Positions 16,991-26,438 of a DNA stretch of 41,137 nucleotides are shown here, piece by piece. Within the stretch, counting starts at the first letter, position 1. Every line of letters begins with the position of its first letter. The position numbers and the translations under genes are program-made. Source of the DNA: Methylovulum sp. (GTDB taxonomy: Bacteria; Pseudomonadota; Gammaproteobacteria; Methylococcales; Methylomonadaceae); NCBI GenBank assembly GCA_028712695.1, contig JAQTQZ010000029.1:1-41137 (forward strand). Reading direction: 5' to 3'. The notes beneath the pieces were generated by a model. That model saw only the letters and a list, made by a program, of their open reading frames with translations. It did no database searches and was not told the origin of the DNA.

Positions 16991-17644
16991 ATGAGCCAAG
17001 AAAAACCACCATTAGATCCACATCCGCTTAGCGAATATGTCGCATGGGCCGGTTCGCGCAACCGTGAGCCGTTATTGGGCGTGTTGAAAGAAAAAATGCC
17101 TAAAGACCCTGCCCGGGTATTGGAGATGGCCAGCGGCAGCGGGATGCACATTAACTATTTTGCCCCGCATTTTAAGCACTTGCACTTTCATCCTTCCGAT
17201 AGGGACAAAGAAGTCTTTGACAATATCAAGAAATTGACTGCCGACCATAGCAATGACAATATTGCCGATCCTACACATCTGGATTTGACCGACCCTGAAA
17301 CGTGGTTCAATCCCGGCCCGGCACATTCATTTTCAGCCATTTTCTGTATCAATATCTTCCAGGTGGCGCCCATTTCAATTGCCGATGGCATGATGCGCTG
17401 CGCTGAACATTTGCTTGATGACGACGGCTTTTTGCTGATTTATGGGCCGTTTAAGGTTGAAGGGACGTTTACCACGGATTCGAACAAAGAATTCCATGAG
17501 ACCTTAAGCTCGGCGGGCGTTGCGGAATGGGGCTTAAAAGATGTCGCCGATTTGAAAAAAGCCGCTGAAAGCCACGGCCTTGAATTGAAAGAACAAATCG
17601 ACATGCCTGTCAACAATTTCTCGCTGATCTTTGGCAGAAAATAA
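16991..17644 (+). CDS. DUF938 family SAM-dependent methyltransferase
   Basis: A 217-residue protein starting at ATG 16991, preceded by GAGGAA. NREPLLGVL, VLEMASGSGMHINYFA (SAM motif I), HPSDRD, FCINIFQVAPISIADG, LLIYGPFK and the final MPVNNFSLIFGRK are the signature blocks of DUF938, a methyltransferase-fold family of unknown substrate. It is the first gene of an operon with a carbonic anhydrase and an SDR enzyme, expressed from the sigma-54 promoter at 16936. Confidence 0.9.
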   Translation: MSQEKPPLDPHPLSEYVAWAGSRNREPLLGVLKEKMPKDPARVLEMASGSGMHINYFAPHFKHLHFHPSDRDKEVFDNIKKLTADHSNDNIADPTHLDLTDPETWFNPGPAHSFSAIFCINIFQVAPISIADGMMRCAEHLLDDDGFLLIYGPFKVEGTFTTDSNKEFHETLSSAGVAEWGLKDVADLKKAAESHGLELKEQIDMPVNNFSLIFGRK

Positions 17645-17683
17645 AATAAACAATAAATTAAAATAATATCTGAGGAGTGACCC

Positions 17684-18256
17684 ATGAGTAACGTATTAAA
17701 TGAAGTGTTAATGGCCAACCGTGATTATGCCGCCAGCTTTGACAAAGGCGACTTGCCGATGCCTCCAGGCCGCCATTTTGCCATTCTGACTTGTATGGAC
17801 GCCCGCCTTGACCCCGCCAAGTATGCCGGACTTTCCGAAGGCGACGCCCATGTCATCCGTAATGCGGGCGGCCGTGCCAGTGATGACGCGATCCGCTCGC
17901 TGGTCATTTCTTATAAGTTGCTCGGCACCCGTGAATGGTTTGTTATCCATCACACCGATTGCGGCATGGAGACTTTCACTGACGACATCATGCGCGGCCT
18001 GCTCGGCAGCAGCTTAAAGGCCGCCACGGTTGATGCCGATGGTTGGCATGATTGCTGTGAAGGCCCAGGTTCTGCAGAAGGCAAATATATTGATTGGCTG
18101 ACGATTAAAGACCAGGCGCAAAGCGTCCTTGAAGACGTCGTGCGGATCAAGTCACACCCGCTGGTGCCTTCTGACATTCCTGTTTACGGCTATATTTATG
18201 ACGTCAAATCAGGCGCCCTGATTGAAGTGCCAGACGCCACTGCCGCCGGAAAATAA
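17684..18256 (+). CDS. beta-carbonic anhydrase-like protein
   Basis: A 190-residue protein of the small beta-carbonic anhydrase subclass typified by Mycobacterium Rv1284. Zinc ligands are Cys37 in [10 protein letters not shown], with the Asp39/Arg41 dyad, and His90 and Cys93 in [26 protein letters not shown] is the conserved block next to the active site. It would hydrate CO2 to bicarbonate in the cytoplasm. GGAGTGACCC precedes ATG 17684. It is second in the sigma-54 operon, 39 bp behind the DUF938 gene and 2 bp before the SDR gene. Confidence 0.9.
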   Translation: MSNVLNEVLMANRDYAASFDKGDLPMPPGRHFAILTCMDARLDPAKYAGLSEGDAHVIRNAGGRASDDAIRSLVISYKLLGTREWFVIHHTDCGMETFTDDIMRGLLGSSLKAATVDADGWHDCCEGPGSAEGKYIDWLTIKDQAQSVLEDVVRIKSHPLVPSDIPVYGYIYDVKSGALIEVPDATAAGK

Positions 18257-18258
18257 TA

Positions 18259-18993
18259 ATGGAGCAACCATGGTCAGCCGTCATCATCGGAGTTGGTCCA
18301 GAGCAAGGGTTGGGTGCTACACTCGCCAGCACTTTTTCTGCACAAGGCCTGCACGTTTTCATCGCCGGCCGGAGTGAAGATAAGCTCCAGCGGGTTGCCG
18401 AGAATATCAGGCGGGCAGGCGGCACGGTCACAACCGTTGTTGCCGATGCGACAGTTGGGCAGGATGTGGCGTATTTGTTCAACACGATACAGCAGCAAGG
18501 TTTCCGTATCGATATTGCCGCTTACAATGTGGACAGCAATATCCCTGCACCTTTGCTGGAAACCGACACCGAAACCTTCACCATGCTTTGGCAGCAAAAT
18601 TGTTTAGGCGCATTTTTGTTTGGCAAAGCGGCCGTTAATGCCATGCGGCCTAATCAACGGGGCTCGCTATTTTTTACCGGCGCGACCGCATCGTTAAGGG
18701 CAAAACCGCCGTTCACCGCCTTTGCCGCCGCTAAGGCGGGTTTGCGGGCGTTGGCGCAGGGCATGGCACGGGAGTTCTCGCCGCAAGGCATCCATGTCGT
18801 GCATGCCGTGATTGACGGTGTGATTGATGGCGAACGGGCCAGAAACCAATTCCCTGACTATGTCAAGGCTAAGGGTGAAGAGGGTTTGTTAAAACGTGAG
18901 GCCATCGCCCAAACCTACTGGGCGATCCATCAGCAACACCCCAGCGCATGGACGCATGAGCTGGATTTGCGCCCCTTTAAGGAGCCGTTTTAA
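18259..18993 (+). CDS. short-chain dehydrogenase/reductase family protein lacking the catalytic Tyr
   Basis: A 244-residue Rossmann-fold protein. The nucleotide-binding motif is GVGPEQGLG (residues 11-19), with AGR at 36-38. Ser145 in TGATASLR fits the active-site Ser. The YxxxK motif reads FAAAK, so position 155 is Phe while Lys159 is kept. This Phe form is recalled from a subfamily of SDR proteins; whether they are active reductases is unclear. It starts 2 bp behind the carbonic anhydrase gene and is the last gene of the operon, with a terminator at 19020-19068. Confidence 0.85.
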   Translation: MEQPWSAVIIGVGPEQGLGATLASTFSAQGLHVFIAGRSEDKLQRVAENIRRAGGTVTTVVADATVGQDVAYLFNTIQQQGFRIDIAAYNVDSNIPAPLLETDTETFTMLWQQNCLGAFLFGKAAVNAMRPNQRGSLFFTGATASLRAKPPFTAFAAAKAGLRALAQGMAREFSPQGIHVVHAVIDGVIDGERARNQFPDYVKAKGEEGLLKREAIAQTYWAIHQQHPSAWTHELDLRPFKEPF

Positions 18994-19019
18994 GTCGCTT
19001 TCAAGGTATTGGCTTAATT

Positions 19020-19068
19020 GCCGCACAGCCTCCATTAGGTCTTTTTGGGTTGCTTGTGCGGCTTTTTT
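19020..19068 (+). terminator. terminator of the sigma-54 operon
   Basis: GCCGCACA pairs with TGTGCGGC and is followed by six T, 27 bp after the SDR stop codon. Stem separation is long but the T-tract is good. Confidence 0.75.
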
Positions 19069-19134
19069 ATTGCCTTGAATAGCTCAGGAATACGTTATTG
19101 GACAAATAAATACGCAAACGAGCCGACCTAAAAC

Positions 19135-19785
19135 ATGAACTACGATCTTTTTGACGATTTGCCAGGCCATACGCAACGGCTTTGCCTTCAAGAAGGTGCG
19201 GTTTTGTTGCGTGGTTTCGCCATAAGTGCCATAGGCAACTTGCTGGCTGAGCTAGAAAAAATCATCATTGCAGCACCTTTCCGGCACATGCTTACGCCGG
19301 GAGCCCATCAAATGTCGGTGGCGATGAGCAATTGCGGTCAAGTCGGTTGGGTGTCTGACCGCAACGGCTATCGTTATGCCGCCATCGATCCTGAAACCGG
19401 AAGGGCTTGGCCGGAAATGCCTGCCGTCTTTTTGGAACTTGCGCAAAATGCAGCCGCACAGGCTGGATTTGCCAAGTTCTTGCCCGATGCTTGCCTGATC
19501 AACTGTTACGTGCCCGGTGCCAAGTTGTCGCTGCATCAGGATAAGGACGAGCGTGATGCCAGCGCCCCGATTGTCTCGGTTTCACTGGGTTTGCCGGCAG
19601 TGTTTTTGTTCGGTGGCCAAAAACGCACCGACCGCCCCCAGCGTTATCGGCTTGTCCATGGCGATGTTGTTGTTTGGGGCGGCGCTGCCCGGTTCAATTT
19701 TCATGGCGTTGCCCCGTTGGCAGACGGTACCCATCCTCTCCTTGGGCGTAGGCGGATCAATCTGACTTACAGGAAGACAGTTTAA
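19135..19785 (+). CDS. alkB: DNA oxidative demethylase AlkB
   Basis: A 216-residue Fe(II)/2-oxoglutarate dioxygenase that removes alkyl groups from 1-methyladenine and 3-methylcytosine in DNA. The iron ligands are His134 and Asp136 (LSLHQDKDE) and His190 (FNFHGVAPL). The 2-oxoglutarate-binding arginines are in RRRINLTYRK. NCGxxGWxSDxxGYRY is the AlkB nucleotide-recognition lid. Residue spacing matches E. coli AlkB (131/133/187) almost exactly. It appears to be a single-gene unit between the SDR operon and a metal exporter. Confidence 0.96.
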   Translation: MNYDLFDDLPGHTQRLCLQEGAVLLRGFAISAIGNLLAELEKIIIAAPFRHMLTPGAHQMSVAMSNCGQVGWVSDRNGYRYAAIDPETGRAWPEMPAVFLELAQNAAAQAGFAKFLPDACLINCYVPGAKLSLHQDKDERDASAPIVSVSLGLPAVFLFGGQKRTDRPQRYRLVHGDVVVWGGAARFNFHGVAPLADGTHPLLGRRRINLTYRKTV

Positions 19786-19840
19786 GGTTCCTGTCTATTT
19801 GCTATGATGGCGAAACCCTTACTGCCGCGAAATTAAACCT

Positions 19841-20503
19841 ATGCCTGCAATCATCCAATTTGACCAAACAACGGTCAGCGTCCGCGAGAAAACAATCTTG
19901 TCTGGCATCAGTTTTACGGTTTGCGCAGGCGAAAAAGCCGTGTTATGTGGCAAATCAGGGTCGGGTAAAAGTACGGTGCTGAAAACCTTGTTGGGATTAT
20001 TTGCCGTGACTGGCGGCCAGGTTTGTTTTCAGGGCAAGCCCTTGGATGCCGCCTCTCTCCAAGCCATCCGCAGCCATACCGCCTACATCGGACAAGAACC
20101 CGTCTTGGGGGCGGATACCGTGCGTGACGCGCTGTTATTGCCCTTTCAGTTCAAAGCGCATCGTGACCACAAACCGACTGACGCGCAATTGGTTGCGGTG
20201 CTGGCGCAATTGCAGTTGCCTTCCGCGCTTTTAAAGCAAGAAAGCAGCCGTATTTCCGGTGGTGAAAAGCAGCGGATTGCCTTGGCGCGTGGCTTATTGT
20301 TGGGCAAGAAGTTGTATTTGCTGGACGAAGTCACTAGCGCACTGGACAACGAAAGCAAACAAGCGGTGTTTGACGTGTTCGCCGACCCGAGTTTGACCGT
20401 CCTTTCGGTGGCCCATGATCCGGATTGGATAGAACGTTGCGATAGGGTTTTAGAACTTGAAGAAGGCCGCTTGATTAAGGAGACACGCCATGACCACGCT
20501 TGA
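19841..20503 (+). CDS. fetA: ABC transporter ATPase, FetA/YbbL type
   Basis: A 220-residue ATPase with Walker A GKSGSGKST (37-45), Q-loop in YIGQEPVLG, signature ISGGEKQRIALARGLL, Walker B LYLLDEVTSALD and an H-loop in SVAHD. Short length, together with an overlapping UPF0014-type permease gene, identifies it as FetA, which in E. coli exports iron with FetB and limits oxidative stress. The 14-bp overlap indicates translational coupling. Confidence 0.88.
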   Translation: MPAIIQFDQTTVSVREKTILSGISFTVCAGEKAVLCGKSGSGKSTVLKTLLGLFAVTGGQVCFQGKPLDAASLQAIRSHTAYIGQEPVLGADTVRDALLLPFQFKAHRDHKPTDAQLVAVLAQLQLPSALLKQESSRISGGEKQRIALARGLLLGKKLYLLDEVTSALDNESKQAVFDVFADPSLTVLSVAHDPDWIERCDRVLELEEGRLIKETRHDHA

Positions 20504-21281
20504 TATTGCCTTGCCGAAAATGGCGGTGCTTTATGGGCTTTGTTTTGTGCCATGGCTGTTGCTTTGGCTAATCGGGTTGCGCCTTAGCCGCGATATTGCC
20601 GTCAGCATCTTGCGTATGAGCGTCCAGTTGGCATTGGTTGGGTTTTATCTAAAAACGTTATTCAGCCTTAACGACCCTTGGCTTAATGGCCTTTGGATAT
20701 TGGTCATGCTGACCGTTGCCGATTTGAGTATTTTGCAAAGGGCAGGGCTTAAAGTGCGCTATTTTGTGTTGCCTACCTTTGCCGCGATTGCCTTGGGCAC
20801 CTTATTTGCGACATTCTATTTGGTGGTGCTGGTCATCCAGCCGACGCATTATTACGACGCCCGCTACATCGTCCCTTTGGCGGGCATGATCCTCGGCAAC
20901 TGCCTCCAAGGCAATGTCATCGCCTTGGAGCGGTTCTATTCGGCCTTACATAAAAACGAGAACGAATACCTCACTTTTTTACTGCTGGGCGCCACCCGTT
21001 GGGAAGCGGTGCGGCCCTATTACCGCACCGCCATCAAGGCCGCGCTCAGCCCGACTATCGCCAGCATGTCAACCATGGGGCTGGTGTCGTTGCCCGGCAT
21101 GATGACCGGGCAAATCTTAGGCGGCAGCGAACCCTGGTTGGCGGTAAAGTATCAAATCGCCATCATGGTCTGTATTTTCACCAGCACGACGCTGGCCTGT
21201 GTCGTCAACCTGAAATTGAGCTTGAAGGCCGCTTTTAATGATTATGACGTGCTGAAGGACGAGGTGGTAAAAACGCGTTAG
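20490..21281 (+). CDS. fetB: ABC transporter permease, FetB/YbbM type (UPF0014)
   Basis: A 263-residue membrane protein with about seven hydrophobic helices. Family blocks are SVQLALVGFYLKTLF, MILGNCLQGNVIALERF, LLLGATRWEAVRPYYRTAIKAAL and the highly conserved LVSLPGMMTGQILGGSEP. FetB forms the membrane part of the FetAB iron exporter. ATG 20490 lies inside the end of fetA. A hairpin follows before the convergent modA. Confidence 0.92.
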   Translation: MTTLDIALPKMAVLYGLCFVPWLLLWLIGLRLSRDIAVSILRMSVQLALVGFYLKTLFSLNDPWLNGLWILVMLTVADLSILQRAGLKVRYFVLPTFAAIALGTLFATFYLVVLVIQPTHYYDARYIVPLAGMILGNCLQGNVIALERFYSALHKNENEYLTFLLLGATRWEAVRPYYRTAIKAALSPTIASMSTMGLVSLPGMMTGQILGGSEPWLAVKYQIAIMVCIFTSTTLACVVNLKLSLKAAFNDYDVLKDEVVKTR

Positions 21282-21325
21282 GAACGTGCGCAAAACAACT
21301 TCGTCAAGTACGTTTTTACAAGGAG

Positions 21326-21366
21326 TAAAAACTACGGCCGCCAGTCCTTTAAGGAATGGCGGCCGT
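21326..21366 (-). terminator. terminator between fetB and modA
   Basis: ACGGCCGCCA / TGGCGGCCGT stem of ten pairs, followed on the minus strand by AGTTTTTAC. It serves modA and could also act as a roadblock for fetB transcripts. Confidence 0.65.
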
Positions 21367-21435
21367 TATGCCCCTGCAATTATTTCACGCCTGTCCCTTA
21401 GGAAACATTATGGGGCGCATGGGTTGCACGATCAG

Positions 21436-22218
<783 letters not shown>

Positions 22219-22224
22219 CTAAAA

Positions 22225-22368
22225 TTATTCACAGGTTTGGCGGGCAACCGCCAAAATGATATGCGACGCTTTGATCAGGGCGTAGGCCGGTTCGCCGACT
22301 TTATTGACGGCACTTTGACGAATGGTGCTGACCGTGCCTAAAAAATGATTTCGACAACTGCTTTGCAT
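22225..22368 (-). CDS. shortened Mop/TOBE molybdate-binding protein
   Basis: A 47-residue frame from ATG 22368 with AAGGAG seven bases upstream. The opening SSCRNHFLGTVSTIRQSAVN and the end GEPAYALIKASHIILAV match the two ends of the ~68-residue Mop domain, a molybdate-binding OB-like fold. The middle, normally AEVxLELPGGxxIxAxITxxS and the LGL turn, is missing, as if some 20-30 residues were removed in frame. Mop domains work as dimers; whether this relic folds or binds anion is doubtful. It lies 15 bp before modA, between it and the porin gene. Confidence 0.75.
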   Translation of the reverse strand: MQSSCRNHFLGTVSTIRQSAVNKVGEPAYALIKASHIILAVARQTCE

Positions 22369-22414
22369 GGGAAAACTCCTTATGGATGGATAGAAAATAC
22401 AGTTTGTTTTGGCG

Positions 22415-23929
22415 CTAAAAACGAAACTCGGTACTGACAAAAAAGTAATCGCTGTCTTTTGTTCCTCCAGCTGGCAAACCTGCTGCGGCGGGCAGGCGTT
22501 TGAAATAATCGCCTTTAAACCAATGTTCGTAGCCCGCTTCAAGCTGGACATTGCTGTTTAATTTCCATGACGCGACCAACTCCAGGTCGTGCCCTAGGAA
22601 ATTGCCGGCACTGCCGGTTTTATCCTGTAACGGTTTGAAGCCGGACAAGTTTGACCCGACAAACGCATCCTTGGCTTCGGCCAGATACCAGACATGATGC
22701 TTAATAAGCAATTTGACATCATGGCGTGGCTGCACAGTAAACCGGGAACCGACCGACTCAATATTGGAGCGGAAAAACGGCCCGAATAATCCGGTTTCCA
22801 TCATATCGGAGCGGCGCACACCGTAGAGTTTGTCAAACGTCTGGTTGGTGTTGCCGTTAGGGTCGCTGGTGCCGCTGGCGTAGTCATATTCACCGGCAAG
22901 CCTTGGAAACCAGGTCGTGTTCACGGTGTAGCCGATGTCAGCATGCCCCATGTAAGCAAAAAAATTCTGTCCGCTTTTATCGCCCGTTTGGAGGGCTGTC
23001 TCAAACTCGTAATCGAGGGCGCCGGTGTCGTATTTTCTGAACTGGCTAAACTTGGCGGGACTTTGATACGCGCGGACGCCAAATGTCGAAAATTCGCTGT
23101 ATTTGCCTTGTGGCGCGTTAATCTGGTCATTTAGGCCCAGATAATAAACTTCGTTGTTCAGCCAGCTTAGTTGGGTCGATTCAAATACTGCACCCCAAAA
23201 CATCCTACGGGTATCGCTGTGGTCGGATTGTGTCGGATCAATCTGCACGGGCGAGGTCAGGAATGTCCTGACCCGCCAGTCTTTGTCATTACCTAAGGCA
23301 AATTGCGCGCCATCAAAGCTATTGGTGGTGTTCCGATAGCCATTGCGGCCGACCAGACGGCCCGAACCTATGTGCATGGTCAGCCTGCCCACATGCAAAT
23401 CAGAGCGGAGGCCGGTATCGGCGATATTCTTAAAACTCGCCGAACCGAATAACTGCAAAATGTCGAAATTATTGGTCACCGTGTTGCCATCAAAATCAGT
23501 GGCATCGGCAAAATGGGTGCGTGAATCTTGCCCTTCAAAGAGCAGCCAAAACGGTCCTTGGTTAATGCCTAGGCGCAGACGTGATTGGATGGGGAGCTGC
23601 ACATCCGTTCCGCCGGTTTGGCCTGCACGCCAAGGCGCTGAGACTGACTCAAAACGGGTGCGCTGGCTTAAGCCGAATTCCACCCATTCGGGTAGGTTCA
23701 ATGCGGCTTTTGCCAGCCGGTTCCATTTTATTTTGCTGGCAGGGATCAACGCCTCATCGGGCAGTTCTTGTTTTGTTTTGGTGCTAAGGGCTTGGTCAAC
23801 ACGCCCCGCCATGCCGCCCCAAAAGGCATCTTTTTTTGAAGTTGTATCCGTTTCAGCCGCTAACGCATTGCCTTGTGCGAGCAGTAGCGTATTAACCGCG
23901 AAAGCCGCCGCATGGCAGAAATGTTTCAT
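22415..23929 (-). CDS. alginate-export family outer-membrane porin
   Basis: A 504-residue protein with a signal peptide (ends at ALAA, about residue 24) and the repeated aromatic beta-strands of an outer-membrane barrel, finishing in FFVSTEFRF with a terminal Phe. RTRFESV, LGINQGPFWLLFEGQDSR, FDILQLFGSASF and DLHVGRLTMHIGSGRLVGR are the blocks of the alginate_exp (AlgE-like) family. Many family members are not involved in alginate and sit next to small-anion uptake genes. Its position upstream of a Mop relic and modA suggests entry of molybdate or another anion; this is inference from context. Confidence 0.85.
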   Translation of the reverse strand: MKHFCHAAAFAVNTLLLAQGNALAAETDTTSKKDAFWGGMAGRVDQALSTKTKQELPDEALIPASKIKWNRLAKAALNLPEWVEFGLSQRTRFESVSAPWRAGQTGGTDVQLPIQSRLRLGINQGPFWLLFEGQDSRTHFADATDFDGNTVTNNFDILQLFGSASFKNIADTGLRSDLHVGRLTMHIGSGRLVGRNGYRNTTNSFDGAQFALGNDKDWRVRTFLTSPVQIDPTQSDHSDTRRMFWGAVFESTQLSWLNNEVYYLGLNDQINAPQGKYSEFSTFGVRAYQSPAKFSQFRKYDTGALDYEFETALQTGDKSGQNFFAYMGHADIGYTVNTTWFPRLAGEYDYASGTSDPNGNTNQTFDKLYGVRRSDMMETGLFGPFFRSNIESVGSRFTVQPRHDVKLLIKHHVWYLAEAKDAFVGSNLSGFKPLQDKTGSAGNFLGHDLELVASWKLNSNVQLEAGYEHWFKGDYFKRLPAAAGLPAGGTKDSDYFFVSTEFRF

Positions 23930-24392
23930 GAAGTCTCCTTAAAAACGCAGTTTTGTATTTTATGCAGTAAATGCGTGAGGTGCAATTTAATCAAATATAA
24001 AGCAAGTTATTTGCCAAAGTGCGCCAGAAAATAATAAATTTTTCGCTCTCTAAGCCGCAAATACCGGGCAACTTCCGGTATGGTCATTAGCCCGTTTCGG
24101 TTGGGGGTCTATTAATGTCATGAGCTTGTGAATAATGGGCCTGAGCATGCCCTAAATAAATAGCCAAGGATAATACCATGCAATCCGGCAGGCAATTCAT
24201 ACAGGCCAATTCGGTAAGGTGCGCTAGCCAGCGTTCCAGCACTTTAGCCAAATTATGAACGGGGCTGCAAAATAAGATGTTGCTCTGACAAGTTCTCTTT
24301 AGTTGCCTAGTTTTAGATAAACATATATTTCAAACGCTTGTCGGATAGGTGGTTTAGTGACGGCTGTTAATTGTTTTGCGAGGAGGGTATCA
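23930..24392. other. intergenic region without a recognisable gene
   Basis: The porin promoter (minus) and the promoter for the pseudogene at 24393 (plus) must lie here, but no convincing hexamers stand out. ATACCGG and CCGGTAT form a small hairpin at 24061-24081. A 26-codon frame from ATG 24178 has an AAGGA in front of it but no recognisable product. No Moco riboswitch or ModE-like site was recognised. Confidence 0.5.
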
Positions 24393-24741
24393 ATGCGGTT
24401 GTTTTTGTTTTTCTTAATGTGCTTGCCTACATGGGCCAGGGTGGATATTTACCAATGGCGGGATGCTGGGCATTTGGGGGCTGGCTGAATACGCGCCGAT
24501 AGCCGCCCAGACGCTGACGGCGGCAGGGCATGGCGGGTTGGACGCGGGTGACGGGCAAAGTTGTTGCCGTGCGGCATACCAAACGGATGGTGACGCTTTG
24601 AACGCCGTTGGCTGGACTTATTCCCTGAACCGGGCAAGTTATCAGGGCAAAACTATTGAAGTGCGCGGTTGGCTTACGCACAGCCGACAGGGGGTGTCGA
24701 TGCGGCTTCGGTATCCGAGTGCGCTTAAGTTATTGCCTTGA
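24393..24741 (+). pseudogene. degenerate exported DUF4124/nuclease-like gene
   Basis: AGGAGG precedes ATG 24393, which opens a 31-codon frame: a signal peptide, then VDIYQWRDAGH, the usual start of DUF4124 (compare IYxWxDxxGxxHF). It stops at 24486. Downstream, two further frames give RVTGKVVAVRHTKRMVTL (around 24540-24595) and, after a frame change near 24600, VGWTYSLNRASYQGKTIEV plus RGWL and MRLRYPSALKLLP up to 24741. These look like consecutive parts of one OB-fold/thermonuclease-like protein broken by frameshifts. The reconstruction is by eye. Confidence 0.45.
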
Positions 24742-25044
24742 TAGCGCGTTTAAATGGATATGCGGGATACCCCGGACGACGGTAGAAGAGCGCATTGGTT
24801 GAATCGAACCACACAACCGGGCAAGTGTGGTTCAAAACAACCATATAATTTATGGATAATAACTTTTTAATTAATATATATTTGATTATTAATGACTTTA
24901 ATTTTTGGTCTGGGTTTTGCTTTAGCTACGTTGTATTTGCATCATTCATGTGATTAAGAAGAGGATGGAATGGATGGTGTCCGTTTCCTGCTAAACGTGG
25001 GCAAATACTTTAGGCTTTTAAAACACATTCCATTAGGAGGAGCG
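24742..25044. other. AT-rich intergenic region
   Basis: No gene seen. The segment 24835-24930 is markedly AT-rich and probably holds the promoter of the exported protein at 25045; no clear -35/-10 pair was identified. Confidence 0.4.
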
Positions 25045-25344
25045 ATGAGATTTTTAATGACTTTAATTATGGCAACCGTTTTTGCGGCATCGGCCCAAGC
25101 AGACATAAAAACTGACAAACAAGGCATAGACACGGCGTGTGCCCAAGAAGCGGCCCTTGCTAATTGCGGTTCAGAGCAGGTAGGTTCTGGTCTTTTGAAA
25201 TGTTTGCACGCACATAAAATAGCGAATAAATCGGTGCAATTTTCAGATGCTTGTAAAGCCGCGCTCACTAATTTTAGAGCAGACAAAAAGGCAATAAAAA
25301 GTAATCAAGGAACGACGACTAACCAAACCACAACTAATCCATAG
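25045..25344 (+). CDS. small exported four-cysteine protein
   Basis: A 99-residue protein starting at ATG 25045 behind AGGAGG. A signal peptide of about 19 residues ends in AQA. The mature part has cysteines at 32, 41, 53 and 70 in the pattern ACAQE, NCGSEQVGSGLLKCL and DACKAAL, and a Thr/Asn/Gln-rich tail. The same CGxxQVGSGLLxCL core occurs in the protein at 26439, so the two are paralogues and likely form two disulfide bonds in the periplasm. Function unknown. Neighbours are a YfdX-family protein and related small proteins. Confidence 0.75.
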   Translation: MRFLMTLIMATVFAASAQADIKTDKQGIDTACAQEAALANCGSEQVGSGLLKCLHAHKIANKSVQFSDACKAALTNFRADKKAIKSNQGTTTNQTTTNP

Positions 25345-25383
25345 CCGGGGGAGGGTATTCAGCAATTGCCCGCTATAAATCCA

Positions 25384-25419
25384 CCGCTTTGTTTACAGGA
25401 TTAATCAAGGCGGTTCTTT
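25384..25419 (+). terminator. possible terminator
   Basis: CCGCTTTG pairs imperfectly with CAAGGCGG and is followed by TTCTTT, 40 bp after the preceding stop codon. Weak. Confidence 0.35.
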
Positions 25420-25481
25420 AGCCGTTAAAAGATAGTTGGAATTTATAGTTTTTTGACCAAGCCAAATGCGAGGGTATAACG

Positions 25482-26375
25482 ATGAACAAAATACAAAAAA
25501 ATAGTCAAGACATTGCCTTAATGTTACTGGTCTGCGGACAATTTTCCCTGCCGGTGTTGGCCGATAATTTGCCTAGTCCGCCTAAAAATGCGCTGGCCCA
25601 GGCGAAAATACTTGCCGTGCAAGAGCAGAAAATTGTCGAAGAAGCCCCAGAAATTATCGCGGCAACACAAAAAGCGCTGGACGCTATTGAAAATAAGGAC
25701 ATTAAAAAGGCCTTGGCAATTTTGCAGGAAGCCGCCAGTGAGCTCGATGTCATTTTGGCAAAATACCCGAATATGGCGTTAGTTTCGGCAGATATTGACA
25801 CCAATGTCGTCGAGTTTGATGGCAGTGCCGACACGGCAAAAAAAGCCATCGATGCCGCCGATGATTTTCTTGATAACGGTAATGTCCAATATGCCAGACA
25901 AATACTGGATGAGTTAATCAGCGAAGCACGGGTCACCACAACAAGCATCCCGCTTAAGACTTACCCTTTAGCGATCAAGCAATCCATCGCCTCGCTATCA
26001 AGCGGCAAAGCCAATGAGGCGGCAGGCACCCTTTATAAGGCATTGCACACCTTAGATATCACGACTGAAATCATACCTTTACCGGTATTGAATGCGGAAA
26101 TATTGCTGACTGAAGCCTCCGAAATTGAGCATAAACAAGGCTTGTCCCAAGGCCAAAACCGGACGGAAGTTTCGGGGTTGGCCGATGCGGCGACGGATCA
26201 GTTAAAGCTTGCCCAGTTGCTGGGGTATGGCGACAAGGCGGATTATAAGGATCTTTATGCCGCGATTGATGATTTTAAAGAAGCTTTGTTCTCTGAGAAA
26301 TCTTCTGCCATGTGGTCAACCGTTAAACAGCATCTCACTAATTTGAAAAATAAATTGACCTTCTTTAAGCAATAA
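25482..26375 (+). CDS. YfdX family exported protein
   Basis: A 297-residue protein with a signal peptide (about residues 1-27, ending VLA). The family core is visible: IENKDIKKALAILQEAASEL, then DVILAKYPNMALVSADID, ARQILDELISEARVTTTSIPL with KTYPLAIK, and TEIIPLPVLNAEILLTEASE. YfdX of E. coli is a helical periplasmic protein of the EvgA acid/multidrug regulon; its biochemical role is uncertain. The gene lies between two paralogous four-cysteine exported proteins. Confidence 0.88.
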   Translation: MNKIQKNSQDIALMLLVCGQFSLPVLADNLPSPPKNALAQAKILAVQEQKIVEEAPEIIAATQKALDAIENKDIKKALAILQEAASELDVILAKYPNMALVSADIDTNVVEFDGSADTAKKAIDAADDFLDNGNVQYARQILDELISEARVTTTSIPLKTYPLAIKQSIASLSSGKANEAAGTLYKALHTLDITTEIIPLPVLNAEILLTEASEIEHKQGLSQGQNRTEVSGLADAATDQLKLAQLLGYGDKADYKDLYAAIDDFKEALFSEKSSAMWSTVKQHLTNLKNKLTFFKQ

Positions 26376-26438
26376 CAAGGTGGTAAGGGGCGATGGCGCA
26401 ACCTTTCAATTTTTAATACACCTCAATAGGAGAGGACT

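Noticed and set aside
24178-24258. 26-codon frame with AAGGA upstream
   Set aside because: Too short, no recognisable product and no supporting context.
23930-24392. Moco riboswitch or ModE site in front of the porin-modA genes
   Set aside because: No match to the conserved parts of either was seen by eye.
24463-24741. Intact 92-residue gene
   Set aside because: Its first half is not protein-like and its second half is better explained as the end of a frameshifted gene.
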